A stretch of 64,000 nt of DNA. It comes from Oscillospiraceae bacterium (GTDB taxonomy: Bacteria; Bacillota; Clostridia; Oscillospirales; Oscillospiraceae). Positions 42,514 to 50,982 of this stretch are shown piece after piece. Within the stretch, counting starts at the first letter, position 1; each line of letters starts with the position of its first letter. Both the position numbers and the translations under genes were made by a program. The notes beneath the pieces are model-generated. The model did no database searches and was not told the DNA's origin. It saw only the letters and a program-made list of their open reading frames with translations. The stretch spans positions 1 through 64,000 of the forward strand of contig SVLR01000003.1 of the NCBI GenBank assembly GCA_015067785.1, read 5' to 3'.

Positions 42514-43140
42514 TTAGAACTGTTCGGGGGTAACTTCTGCGTAGACGGTTTCCTGAGGCTTAATTTCGTTGTAGAAATTTGCCAGCGTTGCGTTCATATA
42601 GGGGATGGTCCAAATACCGGCAATACCGAGAGTGATGACCGTCAGCAGAGCCCAGCCGTAGAGGCTGAGATAGAGGACAAAGAGTTCCATTTTGTGACCG
42701 TCCATCATTTTTTTGGAACGGTCAATGGCATCAAGCGCACTGATGCCGGGGTTTTCTGCGACGATGTACATTGCCATAGAGTAGGAGTAGCCCTTAATGA
42801 TACCGGGAATGATGAACAGCAGGCTCCAGAGGAAGGTAAAAAGACCTGTCAGGAAAGTGGTCTTAAAGGCGGTCCAAAAATCGTCAAAGCCGGAGAAGGC
42901 ATCCTTAGCTTCGGGCGTTTGTCTGTTGTTTACCAATGCCAGGTAGATGCGGAGTGTACTTAATGAGAACGCGGGAATAACGACTAAGCTGAGGATCAGA
43001 CTGCCAAAGGGGATCATACCCAGTACAAGACCTGCCAAAAAGGAAATGCCGCCGATGACAAGGGTCACGATAAATAGCGGGCCGATATTGCCCTTGATCT
43101 GTTCCTTTGCCATTGCTTTGAGTTCTGCGCGTGTTTTCAT
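42514..43140 (-). CDS. DUF975-family membrane protein
   Basis: A 208-residue integral membrane protein with about five hydrophobic segments. MKTRAELKAMAKEQIKGN is the signature start of DUF975, followed later by LLFIIPGIIKGYSYSMAMYI and a cytoplasmic DAIDRSKKMMDGHKMELF. Function is unknown. It is monocistronic with its own promoter and terminator. Confidence 0.88.
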   Translation of the reverse strand: MKTRAELKAMAKEQIKGNIGPLFIVTLVIGGISFLAGLVLGMIPFGSLILSLVVIPAFSLSTLRIYLALVNNRQTPEAKDAFSGFDDFWTAFKTTFLTGLFTFLWSLLFIIPGIIKGYSYSMAMYIVAENPGISALDAIDRSKKMMDGHKMELFVLYLSLYGWALLTVITLGIAGIWTIPYMNATLANFYNEIKPQETVYAEVTPEQF

Positions 43141-43179
43141 AAAGAAACCTCCTTAAAAATTTTTTAGGTCGCTAAGTGC

Positions 43180-43208
43180 AGTATAGCATAAATCTGCGAA
43201 TTTGTAAA
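43180..43208 (-). promoter_or_regulatory. Promoter of the DUF975 gene
   Basis: Minus strand TTTACA (43208-43203), 17 bp, TATACT (43185-43180). Confidence 0.65.
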
Positions 43209-43317
43209 CACTTTGTAAAATTTTGTAATAAAATTCTATTCGGAACGAAATTGTCTGTAAGTTCCTATGGAAAAATCCTCCGATTTATGATATAATTATA
43301 TAGAAGAGGTGAAGGAT

Positions 43318-44025
43318 ATGATCTATGTTACATCCGATCTGCACGGATATCCATTAAAGGATTTTTTGGCATGCTTGCAGAAGGTGAATTTCTCTGAGGA
43401 GGATTTTCTGTTCGTCTTGGGGGATGTAATTGACCGGGGAACAGACGGCGCGGCGCTGCTGCGCTGGATGGTACAGCAGCCTAACGTGGAGCTGATTTTG
43501 GGTAATCACGAGGCGATGCTGCTGTCCTGTTCTTTCTTGTTCGCCTCCTTGTCGGAGGAGAGTGCCGCAGATATTGATGAGCAAAAGCTAAAGCGGCTCA
43601 GCGCGTGGCTGGGAAACGGAGCTGCGCCTACGTTGGAAGGTCTTCGACCGATCTTGAAGGAAGAGCCGGATGTGTTTATGGGCATCTTAGAATACCTTCA
43701 GGAGGCACCCCTTTATGATACAGTAGAGGTTGGAGGTCGTAAATTCGTTTTGGTTCACGCAGGTTTGGGCAATTTCAGCCCCGACAAACCCTTGGAGGAC
43801 TATACACCTGAGGAGCTGTACTGGACCCGACCGACGATGGAGACCCGGTATTTTGAGGATGCCACCGTTGTTTTTGGACATACACCCACCCAGTTCCTGG
43901 TCGGTTGGGAAGAGGGCGGAAAAATGGTACAGACCGATACCTGGATCTGCATCGATGTAGGCGTGATCGCCGGCAATAAGCCGGTGCTTCTCCGCTTGGA
44001 TGATATGCAGGTGTTTCAGGAATGA
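43318..44025 (+). CDS. Serine/threonine-phosphatase-like metallophosphoesterase
   Basis: A 235-residue calcineurin-fold phosphoesterase. Metal-ligand motifs are in order: SDLHGYP (7-13), GDVIDRGTDG (near 40), LGNHEAMLL (near 65), VHAGL (near 150) and FGHTPTQF (near 185). It is close to bacterial PPP-type protein phosphatases and ApaH-like enzymes. The ATG at 43318 follows GAGGTG; a GTG at 43309 lies inside that site. TATAAT stands at 43291-43296 with a weak -35. Confidence 0.87.
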   Translation: MIYVTSDLHGYPLKDFLACLQKVNFSEEDFLFVLGDVIDRGTDGAALLRWMVQQPNVELILGNHEAMLLSCSFLFASLSEESAADIDEQKLKRLSAWLGNGAAPTLEGLRPILKEEPDVFMGILEYLQEAPLYDTVEVGGRKFVLVHAGLGNFSPDKPLEDYTPEELYWTRPTMETRYFEDATVVFGHTPTQFLVGWEEGGKMVQTDTWICIDVGVIAGNKPVLLRLDDMQVFQE

Positions 44026-44030
44026 TGCAG

Positions 44031-44062
44031 AAAAAGCAGTTGTCTTGCGGCAACTGCTTTTT
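44031..44062 (+). terminator. Rho-independent terminator
   Basis: AAAAAGCAGTTG paired with CAACTGCTTTTT, 8-nt loop, directly after the phosphoesterase. Confidence 0.9.
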
Positions 44063-44130
44063 GCCCTATTGTAATATTTTGTCGAATGTGGTATGATACG
44101 CCCGAGAAAACAGAGAAATGGGGAACGGAT

Positions 44131-44970
44131 ATGGGCGTTATCGGAACATTGCTGCTGACCACCGCCATTGCAGGTGTGGCAGGCACCGGCTTGGGCGGTC
44201 TCATCGGTGCACTGCTACAAAAGGACTCCAAGCGGGCGGTCAGTTTGCTGCTTAGCTTTGCCGGCGGCGTGATGCTGAGCGTGGTGTGCTTCGATCTGGT
44301 GACGGAGGCTATTGAGACAAATGCAGGGATCTTCACGGTGATCGGCGCCATCGCCATCGGCGTGGCGGTCACCTATCTGCTGAACTACTGGATCGACCGA
44401 AAAACAGAGCCGGAGCTTCCCCATATTGATGAAAATCATCCCAAGACCGCGGACGATCTGGACGAGCTGATCCACAGCGACCATCTGAAGCATCACTATG
44501 CCAAAAAAGACGACAAGCTGTCTCTTTTTGTGGCAGGAATCGTAATGGCTTGCGCCATTGCGCTGCACAATGTGCCGGAGGGTATGACCATCGGCGCATC
44601 TTACGCCAGCAATGATGGCGTGATGGGCAGCGCGGCGCTTATTTTGGCGGTGCTCATCGGTCTGCATAATATCCCGGAGGGTATGGCGGTGTCTGTTCCC
44701 TTGATTAGTGGTGGTATGGGAAAGGTCAAGGCGGTGCTTATTACGGCGGCATCCGGTATTCCTACAGTTCTGGGTGCGCTTTTGGGTTATGTACTGGGCG
44801 AGATCGGGCCTTTGGGACTGACGCTGAGTCTTGGTTTTGCCAGTGGCGCGATGCTGTATGTGGTGTTCGGTGAGATCTTGCCACAGTCCATTTTGATGTA
44901 CCACAGCAAAGCCCCTGCTTTTTCCGCCATCGTTGGCATCTTGGTTGGTATATTCATTATTTTTGTGTGA
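44131..44970 (+). CDS. ZIP-family metal transporter
   Basis: A 279-residue membrane protein of the ZIP family (zinc or other divalent metal uptake) with eight helices and a His/Asp-rich cytoplasmic loop (about 105-140; HSDHLKHHYAKKDDK). The metal site is in helices 4 and 5: ALHNVPEGMTIG and GLHNIPEGMAVSVP. It starts at 44131 in a gggga context and is followed 18 bases later by the acyltransferase gene in the same direction. Confidence 0.93.
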   Translation: MGVIGTLLLTTAIAGVAGTGLGGLIGALLQKDSKRAVSLLLSFAGGVMLSVVCFDLVTEAIETNAGIFTVIGAIAIGVAVTYLLNYWIDRKTEPELPHIDENHPKTADDLDELIHSDHLKHHYAKKDDKLSLFVAGIVMACAIALHNVPEGMTIGASYASNDGVMGSAALILAVLIGLHNIPEGMAVSVPLISGGMGKVKAVLITAASGIPTVLGALLGYVLGEIGPLGLTLSLGFASGAMLYVVFGEILPQSILMYHSKAPAFSAIVGILVGIFIIFV

Positions 44971-44988
44971 GAGAAAGGGAAGACAGTT

Positions 44989-46275
44989 ATGGCAAAAGTT
45001 GCAGTCGAAAAAGAGATCCACTCCAGAAAGATCACCCCGCCCAATGGGATTTATGGTATTTTGGGAACGGTATGGCGCCTTTTTATGTACAAGCAGTACA
45101 ATGTCCATTACACTTTTAAGAAGGATTTCCGGAAGGAAAAGGGACCGTACTTCTTTATCAGTAATCACGCCTCCCGGTTGGACTACATCTTTACCGGCGT
45201 GCCCCTGTTGCCGGTGCGGCTAAACTATGTGGCAGGCTATAATGAGTTCCACCGCAGTCACCTGTCACTGGTATTTAAGCTGCTGCATGTGATCCCCAAG
45301 AAGAATTTCACCCCTGACCTTTATACCATCAAGGAGATCAGCCGGGTCATTAAGGCCGGTGGCAGAGTGTGCATTTTCCCGGAGGGTATGAGTTCCATTT
45401 CCGGCGCCAATCAGCCGGTCGCTTTGGGTACCGGCAAGCTCTTTAAGCATCATAAGGTGCCGGTCTACTACAGCGTCATCCGCGGCGGTTATCTCACCAG
45501 TCCGAAATATAACCTGAAGGACCGTTGTGGCAGAGTGGAAGTGGAATTTGATCAGCTGTTTACGGTGGAGGACTTGGAGAGAATGTCTCCGGAGGAGATC
45601 GAGGCGGCTATTAACAAGGCAATCTATCACGACGATTATGCCTGGAACAAGATCCATAAGTACCGTTACGATATCGGCGCGAACGGCGCGGAGGATTTGG
45701 AGGATCTGCTGTTCTGGTGCCCCAAGTGCGGAAAGCAGCACACTATGGCAACCAAGGGCAATAAGATATTCTGCACGGAGTGTGGCAACGGTGCGACGCT
45801 CAAGGATACCTATGAGCTTGTTCCCTTTGACGATACCTGTGTGATCCCCGAGACCCAGACCAAGTGGTTCGAGATGGAGCGGGAGGTCATCCGTCAGGAA
45901 GTGATGAATGAGGACTTTGTTTTGGAAGAGAAGGTCTCTTTGGGCATCCTGCCGGAATTTGAACTGCTCAAGAATCAGGCGACCTCGGAGATCGTGGGCG
46001 AGGGTGTCCTGCGACTGGATAGAAGCGGTCTTTCTTACACCGGCACGAAAAACGGAGAGGAATTTTCTTTCCATTTGGACAGTCAGGAAGTGCCGACCTA
46101 CGGTATGTGTACCGACCTGAGCCGCTTCTATACCTTCCTGAACGGTGAGTTCCTGGAATTTTACCCGGAGCATAGGGTGGTGGAAAAATTCTTCTTGGCT
46201 ACGGAGGAGATCCACCGCTTGAACGGCGGCAAATGGCAAGCCTTTGATCCGGAAAAAGAAACCGTAACCGTATAA
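44989..46275 (+). CDS. PlsC-like acyltransferase with zinc-ribbon tail
   Basis: A 428-residue protein. The N-terminal 210 residues are a glycerolipid acyltransferase domain with the catalytic SNHASRLD (HX4D-type) and CIFPEGMSS motifs, so it probably acylates lysophosphatidic acid or a related acceptor at the membrane. An additional 220-residue C-terminal part carries a zinc ribbon (CPKCGKQHT...CTECGNG, about 243-270) and a beta-rich domain of unknown role. It is much longer than ordinary PlsC. Confidence 0.85.
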   Translation: MAKVAVEKEIHSRKITPPNGIYGILGTVWRLFMYKQYNVHYTFKKDFRKEKGPYFFISNHASRLDYIFTGVPLLPVRLNYVAGYNEFHRSHLSLVFKLLHVIPKKNFTPDLYTIKEISRVIKAGGRVCIFPEGMSSISGANQPVALGTGKLFKHHKVPVYYSVIRGGYLTSPKYNLKDRCGRVEVEFDQLFTVEDLERMSPEEIEAAINKAIYHDDYAWNKIHKYRYDIGANGAEDLEDLLFWCPKCGKQHTMATKGNKIFCTECGNGATLKDTYELVPFDDTCVIPETQTKWFEMEREVIRQEVMNEDFVLEEKVSLGILPEFELLKNQATSEIVGEGVLRLDRSGLSYTGTKNGEEFSFHLDSQEVPTYGMCTDLSRFYTFLNGEFLEFYPEHRVVEKFFLATEEIHRLNGGKWQAFDPEKETVTV

Positions 46276-46304
46276 AAAGAGAAGGCTTTGCCTCCTCTTT
46301 TTAT
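46275..46304 (+). terminator. Rho-independent terminator
   Basis: AAAAAGAG.AGG with CCT.CTCTTTTT around a CTTTG loop, directly after the acyltransferase stop. Confidence 0.75.
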
Positions 46305-46313
46305 ACGAATATA

Positions 46314-46333
46314 GGCGGCTCTTTTGAGCCGCC
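46314..46333. other. Hairpin GGCGGCTC-TTTT-GAGCCGCC
   Basis: Perfect 8-bp GC-rich stem 10 bases after the previous terminator, of unknown role. Confidence 0.5.
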
Positions 46334-47117
46334 CAACATAATCATCATATCATAGGAAAAGCGGCAAGTCAATGAAAATATGCTTCCCAGAAACAGATTC
46401 TCCCTTTTGCATTATTTTCGGTGTTTCGGCAGGCTTTCTGGGCCTGAAATCTTGTGGAACATCCCATCTTGCAAAATAGCCATTCTTCGGCTACAATGAA
46501 GGTACAGAAAGGGTGATACCAATGATCTGAAAAACCCTTAGGTCCTACACAAAAAGAGGATCGGAAGACGGACTTCTCCCTTCTCCCGAAAATATAAATT
46601 TGTTGGAAGTAAGAAGTGGTAAGTAACAAACAAGGAATTGACCGGGAGCAATTCAAAGAAGAATGATCAGAAGGACCGTCTAATCAAAGAAAGAGAGGTT
46701 AACCAATGATTGAACCCAAGAATTCAGCGAAATAACCCTCAACCGTTGCAGTGAAGTAGGCGACGTGTTGAGGGTTATTTCGTTATATGGAGGTCGTGTC
46801 CGTTCCGAAAGGAGCGGCTTTTCTTTTATTGGTCGCGCAAGGGATGCATCCGCAAAAGATGGAAATCTGAGCAATGTAAATGGAAATTCTGACAATTCCC
46901 ATAGGCGGCGCTTTGTGATAGTGTTATATTGGAACAAAAAAATATAAAGGAAATACACATTTCGCTGAAGAACGCGGCGGCAGGGAATAGGTGTTGTTTG
47001 CGGCTGGGGATATTGTGTGGTTTCCTTTCTGTGGGGGACTGGAGAAAACAACCCTGCCATATTTATTTCTTGTCTATTGATGCTATAATAAAGAAAAACA
47101 ACCGGGAGGTCAATGCT
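46334..47117. other. Long intergenic region with a large inverted repeat
   Basis: Nearly 800 bp without a convincing gene. A 16-bp perfect inverted repeat CGAAATAACCCTCAAC (46728-46743 with 46767-46782) encloses a 23-nt loop whose ends can pair five more bases. There is no T run, so it is not a simple terminator. Open frames on the minus strand across this segment lack ribosome sites. Near the right end, a -10 TATAAT (47084-47089) with a weak -35 precedes the UroD gene. The region has the look of an old mobile-element scar. Confidence 0.5.
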
Positions 47118-48236
47118 ATGACAAATATTGAACGCGCAATGAATATTTTGCACTATAAAGAGGTAGACCGTTTGCCTGCGGTGCATTTTGGCTATTGGCC
47201 GGAGCTCCTTGTGGAGTGGGCGCAGCAGGGTAAAATTCCCCAGGAGCTGGCTGTGGGGAATTGGGACGGCAGCCCCAAGGATCAGGAGCTGGACAAGCTG
47301 ATCGGCTGGGATTTCAACTGGTACAGTACAAAAGGCAGCAATAACGGTCTGTATCCCTGCTTCGAAAAGAAGGTTTTGGAAGTTTTCCCTGACGGAACAC
47401 AGAGAGTACAGAGCAATCTTGGCCTCATTGAACGGGTAAAGCCGGGTGTGACATCGATCCCCTCTGAGGATGACTATTTACTGAAAGATAGAGAGGCTTT
47501 TGAGACGCTCTATAAACCGAAGATGCAATTTACTCCGGAGCGTGTAAATCTGGATTACTATAGAAGCTTTAACGAGACTCGTCCCAAGGACAGACCGGTC
47601 GGCCTGTGCCTGGGTAGTGTGCTGGGTCAGATCCGGGATATGGTATCTGTTGTGGGTCTGAGCTATTTGATGTATGACGATGACGAGGAGCTGCTGGCGG
47701 ACATTATCGATACCTATGGCGAAATGCAGTACCAATGCGTGAAGACCATTTTGGAAACCGGCGCAAAGTTCGATTTTGCCCACTACTGGGAGGACATTTG
47801 CTTTAAGAACGGTCCGCTGATTTCCCCGGATAGATTCGAGGAGCTTTGTGCCAAGCACTACAAAAAGAGAAATGACTTGTGCCACGAATATGGCATTGAC
47901 ATTATTTCCCTGGACTGCGACGGTGTGACGGAAAAGCTGTTGCCCGTTTGGTTCGAAAACGGTGTCAACACCATGTTCCCCATTGAGATCGGTGTCTGGG
48001 GCGACCAGTTCGAACCCGCCCGAAAAAAGTTCGGCAAGGGCATGCTGGGCGTTGGCGCAATGGACAAGACCGCGCTGCGGAAGGACAAGGCGGCTGTGGA
48101 TGCGGAAATCGAGCGGATCACACGCCTTGCAGCTATGGGTGGCTTCATTCCCTGTCCTGATCACCGCCTGATGCCCGGAACGAAATTTGAGCTTGTGCAG
48201 TACTACGCCGAGCAGATCAAGAAGATCCGGCTGTAA
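47118..48236 (+). CDS. UroD-superfamily protein, candidate methyltransferase (MT1 role)
   Basis: A 372-residue TIM-barrel protein of the uroporphyrinogen decarboxylase superfamily, which besides HemE includes corrinoid-dependent methyltransferases. N-terminus MTNIERAMNILHYKEVDRLP and C-terminus GGFIPCPDHRLMPGTKFE are typical of non-HemE UroD-like proteins. It lacks the HxC...C zinc set seen in the second UroD protein of this operon, so metal binding, if any, is different. It is first in the operon and followed by corrinoid proteins, so the substrate-specific methyltransferase role is my inference. GGGAGGT precedes ATG by 7 bases. Confidence 0.75.
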   Translation: MTNIERAMNILHYKEVDRLPAVHFGYWPELLVEWAQQGKIPQELAVGNWDGSPKDQELDKLIGWDFNWYSTKGSNNGLYPCFEKKVLEVFPDGTQRVQSNLGLIERVKPGVTSIPSEDDYLLKDREAFETLYKPKMQFTPERVNLDYYRSFNETRPKDRPVGLCLGSVLGQIRDMVSVVGLSYLMYDDDEELLADIIDTYGEMQYQCVKTILETGAKFDFAHYWEDICFKNGPLISPDRFEELCAKHYKKRNDLCHEYGIDIISLDCDGVTEKLLPVWFENGVNTMFPIEIGVWGDQFEPARKKFGKGMLGVGAMDKTALRKDKAAVDAEIERITRLAAMGGFIPCPDHRLMPGTKFELVQYYAEQIKKIRL

Positions 48237-48271
48237 GCTTTTATTTGGGTACATAAAGGGGGACACCCAAT

Positions 48272-49789
48272 ATGCGCGATTTCCCGGAAGAAAACCTGAT
48301 CATACAAACGATAGCTACATATGAAGATATATATAATCCAGATCTGCACTTTTCGCAGTTAGATGTCAGCGAAGGGGTACAGCTCAGCGTGGTGGTAGAG
48401 GGCTATGGCATTCACAAGGTCCTAAATGAAGCGGCGGAATGCCGCCCAGGGGATATGTATCTGATTGGAAGTGGTGTCCATCACGGTTATTTTGCGAAAA
48501 GCAAGGCGGAAAAGCCTACGGTTTACACCCTTCGCTTTTATCCTGCGCAGCTTTTTTCGGGACAGTGGGCAGATTCGGAAAGCCTGCATTTTTGCTACGG
48601 TGTCTTTCGGAATCACGCGCCGGTATCCTATGCGCTGCTTAATTCCAATGCAATGGGGGAGTTTACGGCATCCTTCCAAGCAATTGAGGAAGAATTGGCG
48701 CAAAAGGATGTGCAGTGGCAAACAGCAGCAATTTCGCAATTAAAGCTGCTGCTGATCCGCATCGCCAGATACATCAATATGGCAGATACTGCCCCAAATG
48801 AACACCCCGAGGAATGGGCGCTTGTATCTGCGGCTATGCGTATGGTGTTAGAGCGCTGCGGTGACAGCAATATGACGCTGGAAGCGATCGCTTCTTCCCT
48901 TTATGTCAGCAAGTCCCATTTAAGCAGAATGTTTTCTAAGGTGACCGGCGAATCCTTTGCTGAATATGTTCGCAAAACGAGGATCTCTCTGGCTTGCCGG
49001 CTTTTAAGCACAACGGCGCTGACAAATGAGCAGATCGTGGCCAAATGCGGTCTGAAGGACATTCCGTCATTTTACCGCGGTTTCAAAACCTATATGGGTA
49101 TGACACCGTATCAATACAGAATGACACAGCAATCCTGTGATGGAAATGTGATGATGGATATTTACCTGCAAATTTCTGAAAACTTGCAAAGGGGTAAAGT
49201 GAAGGCTGTGGAACAGTTCGTTCAAAAAGCCATCGATGCGGGCTGTTCTGCCACCGAGATCCTCGACGAAGGCCTTATGGCAGGCATGAATATTGTGGGC
49301 GAAAAATTTAAGAATAATGAGGTTTATGTCCCGGAGGTGCTGGTGGCTGCCAGATGTATGAATGCGGGTGTGCAGCTGTTAAAGCCGCTGCTGGCAGCTG
49401 ACAGAGCGGAAGCGGCCGGCAAGGTCTGCATCGGCACGGTACAAGGTGACCTTCACGATATTGGAAAGAATATCGTGAAGCTGATGATGGAAGGAAAAGG
49501 CTTGGAGGTTATTGACCTTGGCACAGATGTAGCACCGGAAGCCTTTGTGCGTACTGCCATTGAGCAGAAATGCCAGGTGATCTGCTGTTCTGCGCTCCTG
49601 ACGACCACAATGGATGTGATTGGGGATGTGGTTAAGGCGGCAGATGCTGCCGGCATCCGTCCAGGTATAAAAATAATGGTCGGCGGCGCGCCTATAACCC
49701 AGGCTTTCTGCGATCGAATTGGTGCGGATGTATACACATCCGATGCTGCCAGCGCGGCAGATGCAGCGGTGGCGCTTTGTGTGCAATAA
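48272..49789 (+). CDS. AraC regulator fused to a corrinoid-binding module
   Basis: A 505-residue fusion. Residues 1-125 are a cupin-like sensor (CRPGDMYLIGSGVHHGYF at 57-74); 185-285 hold two AraC helix-turn-helix motifs (TLEAIASSLYVSKSHLSRMF; EQIVAKCGLKDIPSFYRGF). From 295 to 505 follows a complete methyltransferase corrinoid protein: helical cap (295-380) and Rossmann cobalamin domain with DxHxxG (Asp393, His395, Gly398) and SALLTTTM and GGAPITQ motifs. The corrinoid part differs from the next gene's product at 34 of 210 aligned positions by hand. No stop or frameshift separates the parts, and no good ribosome site precedes the internal Met295. It probably controls this operon in response to corrinoid or methyl state. 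Confidence 0.88.
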   Translation: MRDFPEENLIIQTIATYEDIYNPDLHFSQLDVSEGVQLSVVVEGYGIHKVLNEAAECRPGDMYLIGSGVHHGYFAKSKAEKPTVYTLRFYPAQLFSGQWADSESLHFCYGVFRNHAPVSYALLNSNAMGEFTASFQAIEEELAQKDVQWQTAAISQLKLLLIRIARYINMADTAPNEHPEEWALVSAAMRMVLERCGDSNMTLEAIASSLYVSKSHLSRMFSKVTGESFAEYVRKTRISLACRLLSTTALTNEQIVAKCGLKDIPSFYRGFKTYMGMTPYQYRMTQQSCDGNVMMDIYLQISENLQRGKVKAVEQFVQKAIDAGCSATEILDEGLMAGMNIVGEKFKNNEVYVPEVLVAARCMNAGVQLLKPLLAADRAEAAGKVCIGTVQGDLHDIGKNIVKLMMEGKGLEVIDLGTDVAPEAFVRTAIEQKCQVICCSALLTTTMDVIGDVVKAADAAGIRPGIKIMVGGAPITQAFCDRIGADVYTSDAASAADAAVALCVQ

Positions 49790-49817
49790 GCAATTTATAA
49801 ATAAAGGAGTAAATAGT

Positions 49818-50450
49818 ATGAGCATTTATTTGGAAATTTCTGAGAATTTGCAAAAGGGAAAAAACAAGATCGTTAAGGAGCTGGTGCAGCAGGCCATCGA
49901 TCAGGGCTGCCCTGCGGGGGAGATCCTCAACGATGCCTTGATGGCAGGCATGAACATCATCGGTGAAAAGTTTAAGAATAACGAAGTCTATGTTCCGGAA
50001 GTGCTGGTGGCTGCCAGATGTATGAACACCGGTGTGCAGCTCCTGAAGCCTCTTTTGGTAGCAGACGGTGTGCAGGCAACAGGCAAGGTGTGTATCGGTA
50101 CCGTTCAGGGTGATCTTCACGATATCGGCAAGAACATCGTCAAGCTGATGATGGAAGGTAAAGGCCTTGAGGTCGTTGACCTGGGCACCGATGTGGCGCC
50201 CGAAACCTTTGTGCAGGCTGCTATCGAGCAGAATTGTCAAGTCATTTGCTGCTCTGCGCTGCTGACCACTACTATGGATGTAATGGCAGAGGTTGTGAAG
50301 GCGGCAGATGCTGCCGGTATCCGCCCCGGTGTTAAAATTATGGTGGGCGGCGCACCTATTACGCAGGATTTCTGCAATCAGATCGGCGCAGATGTGTACA
50401 CCTCTGACGCTGCCAGCGCAGCGGACGCGGCGGTAGCCCTTTGTCAGTAA
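49818..50450 (+). CDS. Methyltransferase corrinoid protein
   Basis: A 210-residue MtaC/MtmC/MtvC-type corrinoid carrier that shuttles a methyl group between two methyltransferases. Residues 1-85 are the four-helix cap and 88-210 the cobalamin Rossmann domain. The His ligand to cobalt is in GDLHDIGKN (Asp99, His101, Gly104); SALLTTTMDV and VGGAPITQDF complete the site. AAGGAG precedes ATG. It is a tandem paralogue of the C-terminal half of the upstream fusion. Confidence 0.93.
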   Translation: MSIYLEISENLQKGKNKIVKELVQQAIDQGCPAGEILNDALMAGMNIIGEKFKNNEVYVPEVLVAARCMNTGVQLLKPLLVADGVQATGKVCIGTVQGDLHDIGKNIVKLMMEGKGLEVVDLGTDVAPETFVQAAIEQNCQVICCSALLTTTMDVMAEVVKAADAAGIRPGVKIMVGGAPITQDFCNQIGADVYTSDAASAADAAVALCQ

Positions 50451-50451
50451 A

Positions 50452-50982
50452 ATGGAAAAGTATTTTTACCATCCCGACATTTTTGAATGTAAGGTAATTC
50501 CGGCCAAGGACATTCCCTTTGACCAGTCTGTGGCAGATGCCTGCAAGTCGAACCAGTGCGGAAAATACGGCACTTGCTGGACTTGCCCGCCAGGGGCAGG
50601 GCAGTTCCAGGAGCTGGAAAAGAAGATAAAGACCTACGAAACCGCGGTGGTCTTTACCTGTAAGTATGACCTGGAGGATGCCTTTGATTTTGAAGGTATG
50701 ATCGACGGTCAGCAGAAAACGATGCAGGTGCTCCACAGCATTATGGATGCTCTGCAGGCAGACGGAAAGAAATTCTTGGCGCTGGGGTGTGAGGGCTGCA
50801 GCTTGTGCAAGAAATGCACCTATCCCGATGCACCCTGCCGGTTCCCGGAAAAGGCGGTTGTTTCTGTGGAGGCATGCGGCATCCACGTGGTGAACCTTTC
50901 CAAAAATATCGGGATCAAGTATAATAACGGTGCAAATACCGTCACCTACTTTTGTGTTGTTTTGTTTTCGGAGGCAGTATGA
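50452..50982 (+). CDS. DUF2284 cysteine-rich metal-binding protein
   Basis: A 176-residue protein of the DUF2284 family. Cysteine groups are CKSNQCGKYGTCWTCPPG (about 32-48) and GCEGCSLCKKCTYPDAPC (about 116-133), suited to iron-sulfur or zinc binding. Members often lie beside corrinoid methyltransferase genes, but the function is not established; an electron-transfer or corrinoid-maturation role is possible. It starts one base after the corrinoid-protein stop. Confidence 0.85.
   Translation: MEKYFYHPDIFECKVIPAKDIPFDQSVADACKSNQCGKYGTCWTCPPGAGQFQELEKKIKTYETAVVFTCKYDLEDAFDFEGMIDGQQKTMQVLHSIMDALQADGKKFLALGCEGCSLCKKCTYPDAPCRFPEKAVVSVEACGIHVVNLSKNIGIKYNNGANTVTYFCVVLFSEAV

Noticed and set aside
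46369..47186. Two minus-strand frames of about 95 and 168 codons in the desert before the UroD gene
   Set aside because: No ribosome sites, one crosses the large inverted repeat and the start of the UroD gene, and neither has protein-like conservation I recognise.
48272..49789. Two separate genes (AraC and corrinoid protein) merged by a sequencing error
   Set aside because: The join is in frame without a homopolymer or frameshift, codon use is continuous, and no ribosome site precedes the internal Met295; still worth confirming in relatives.
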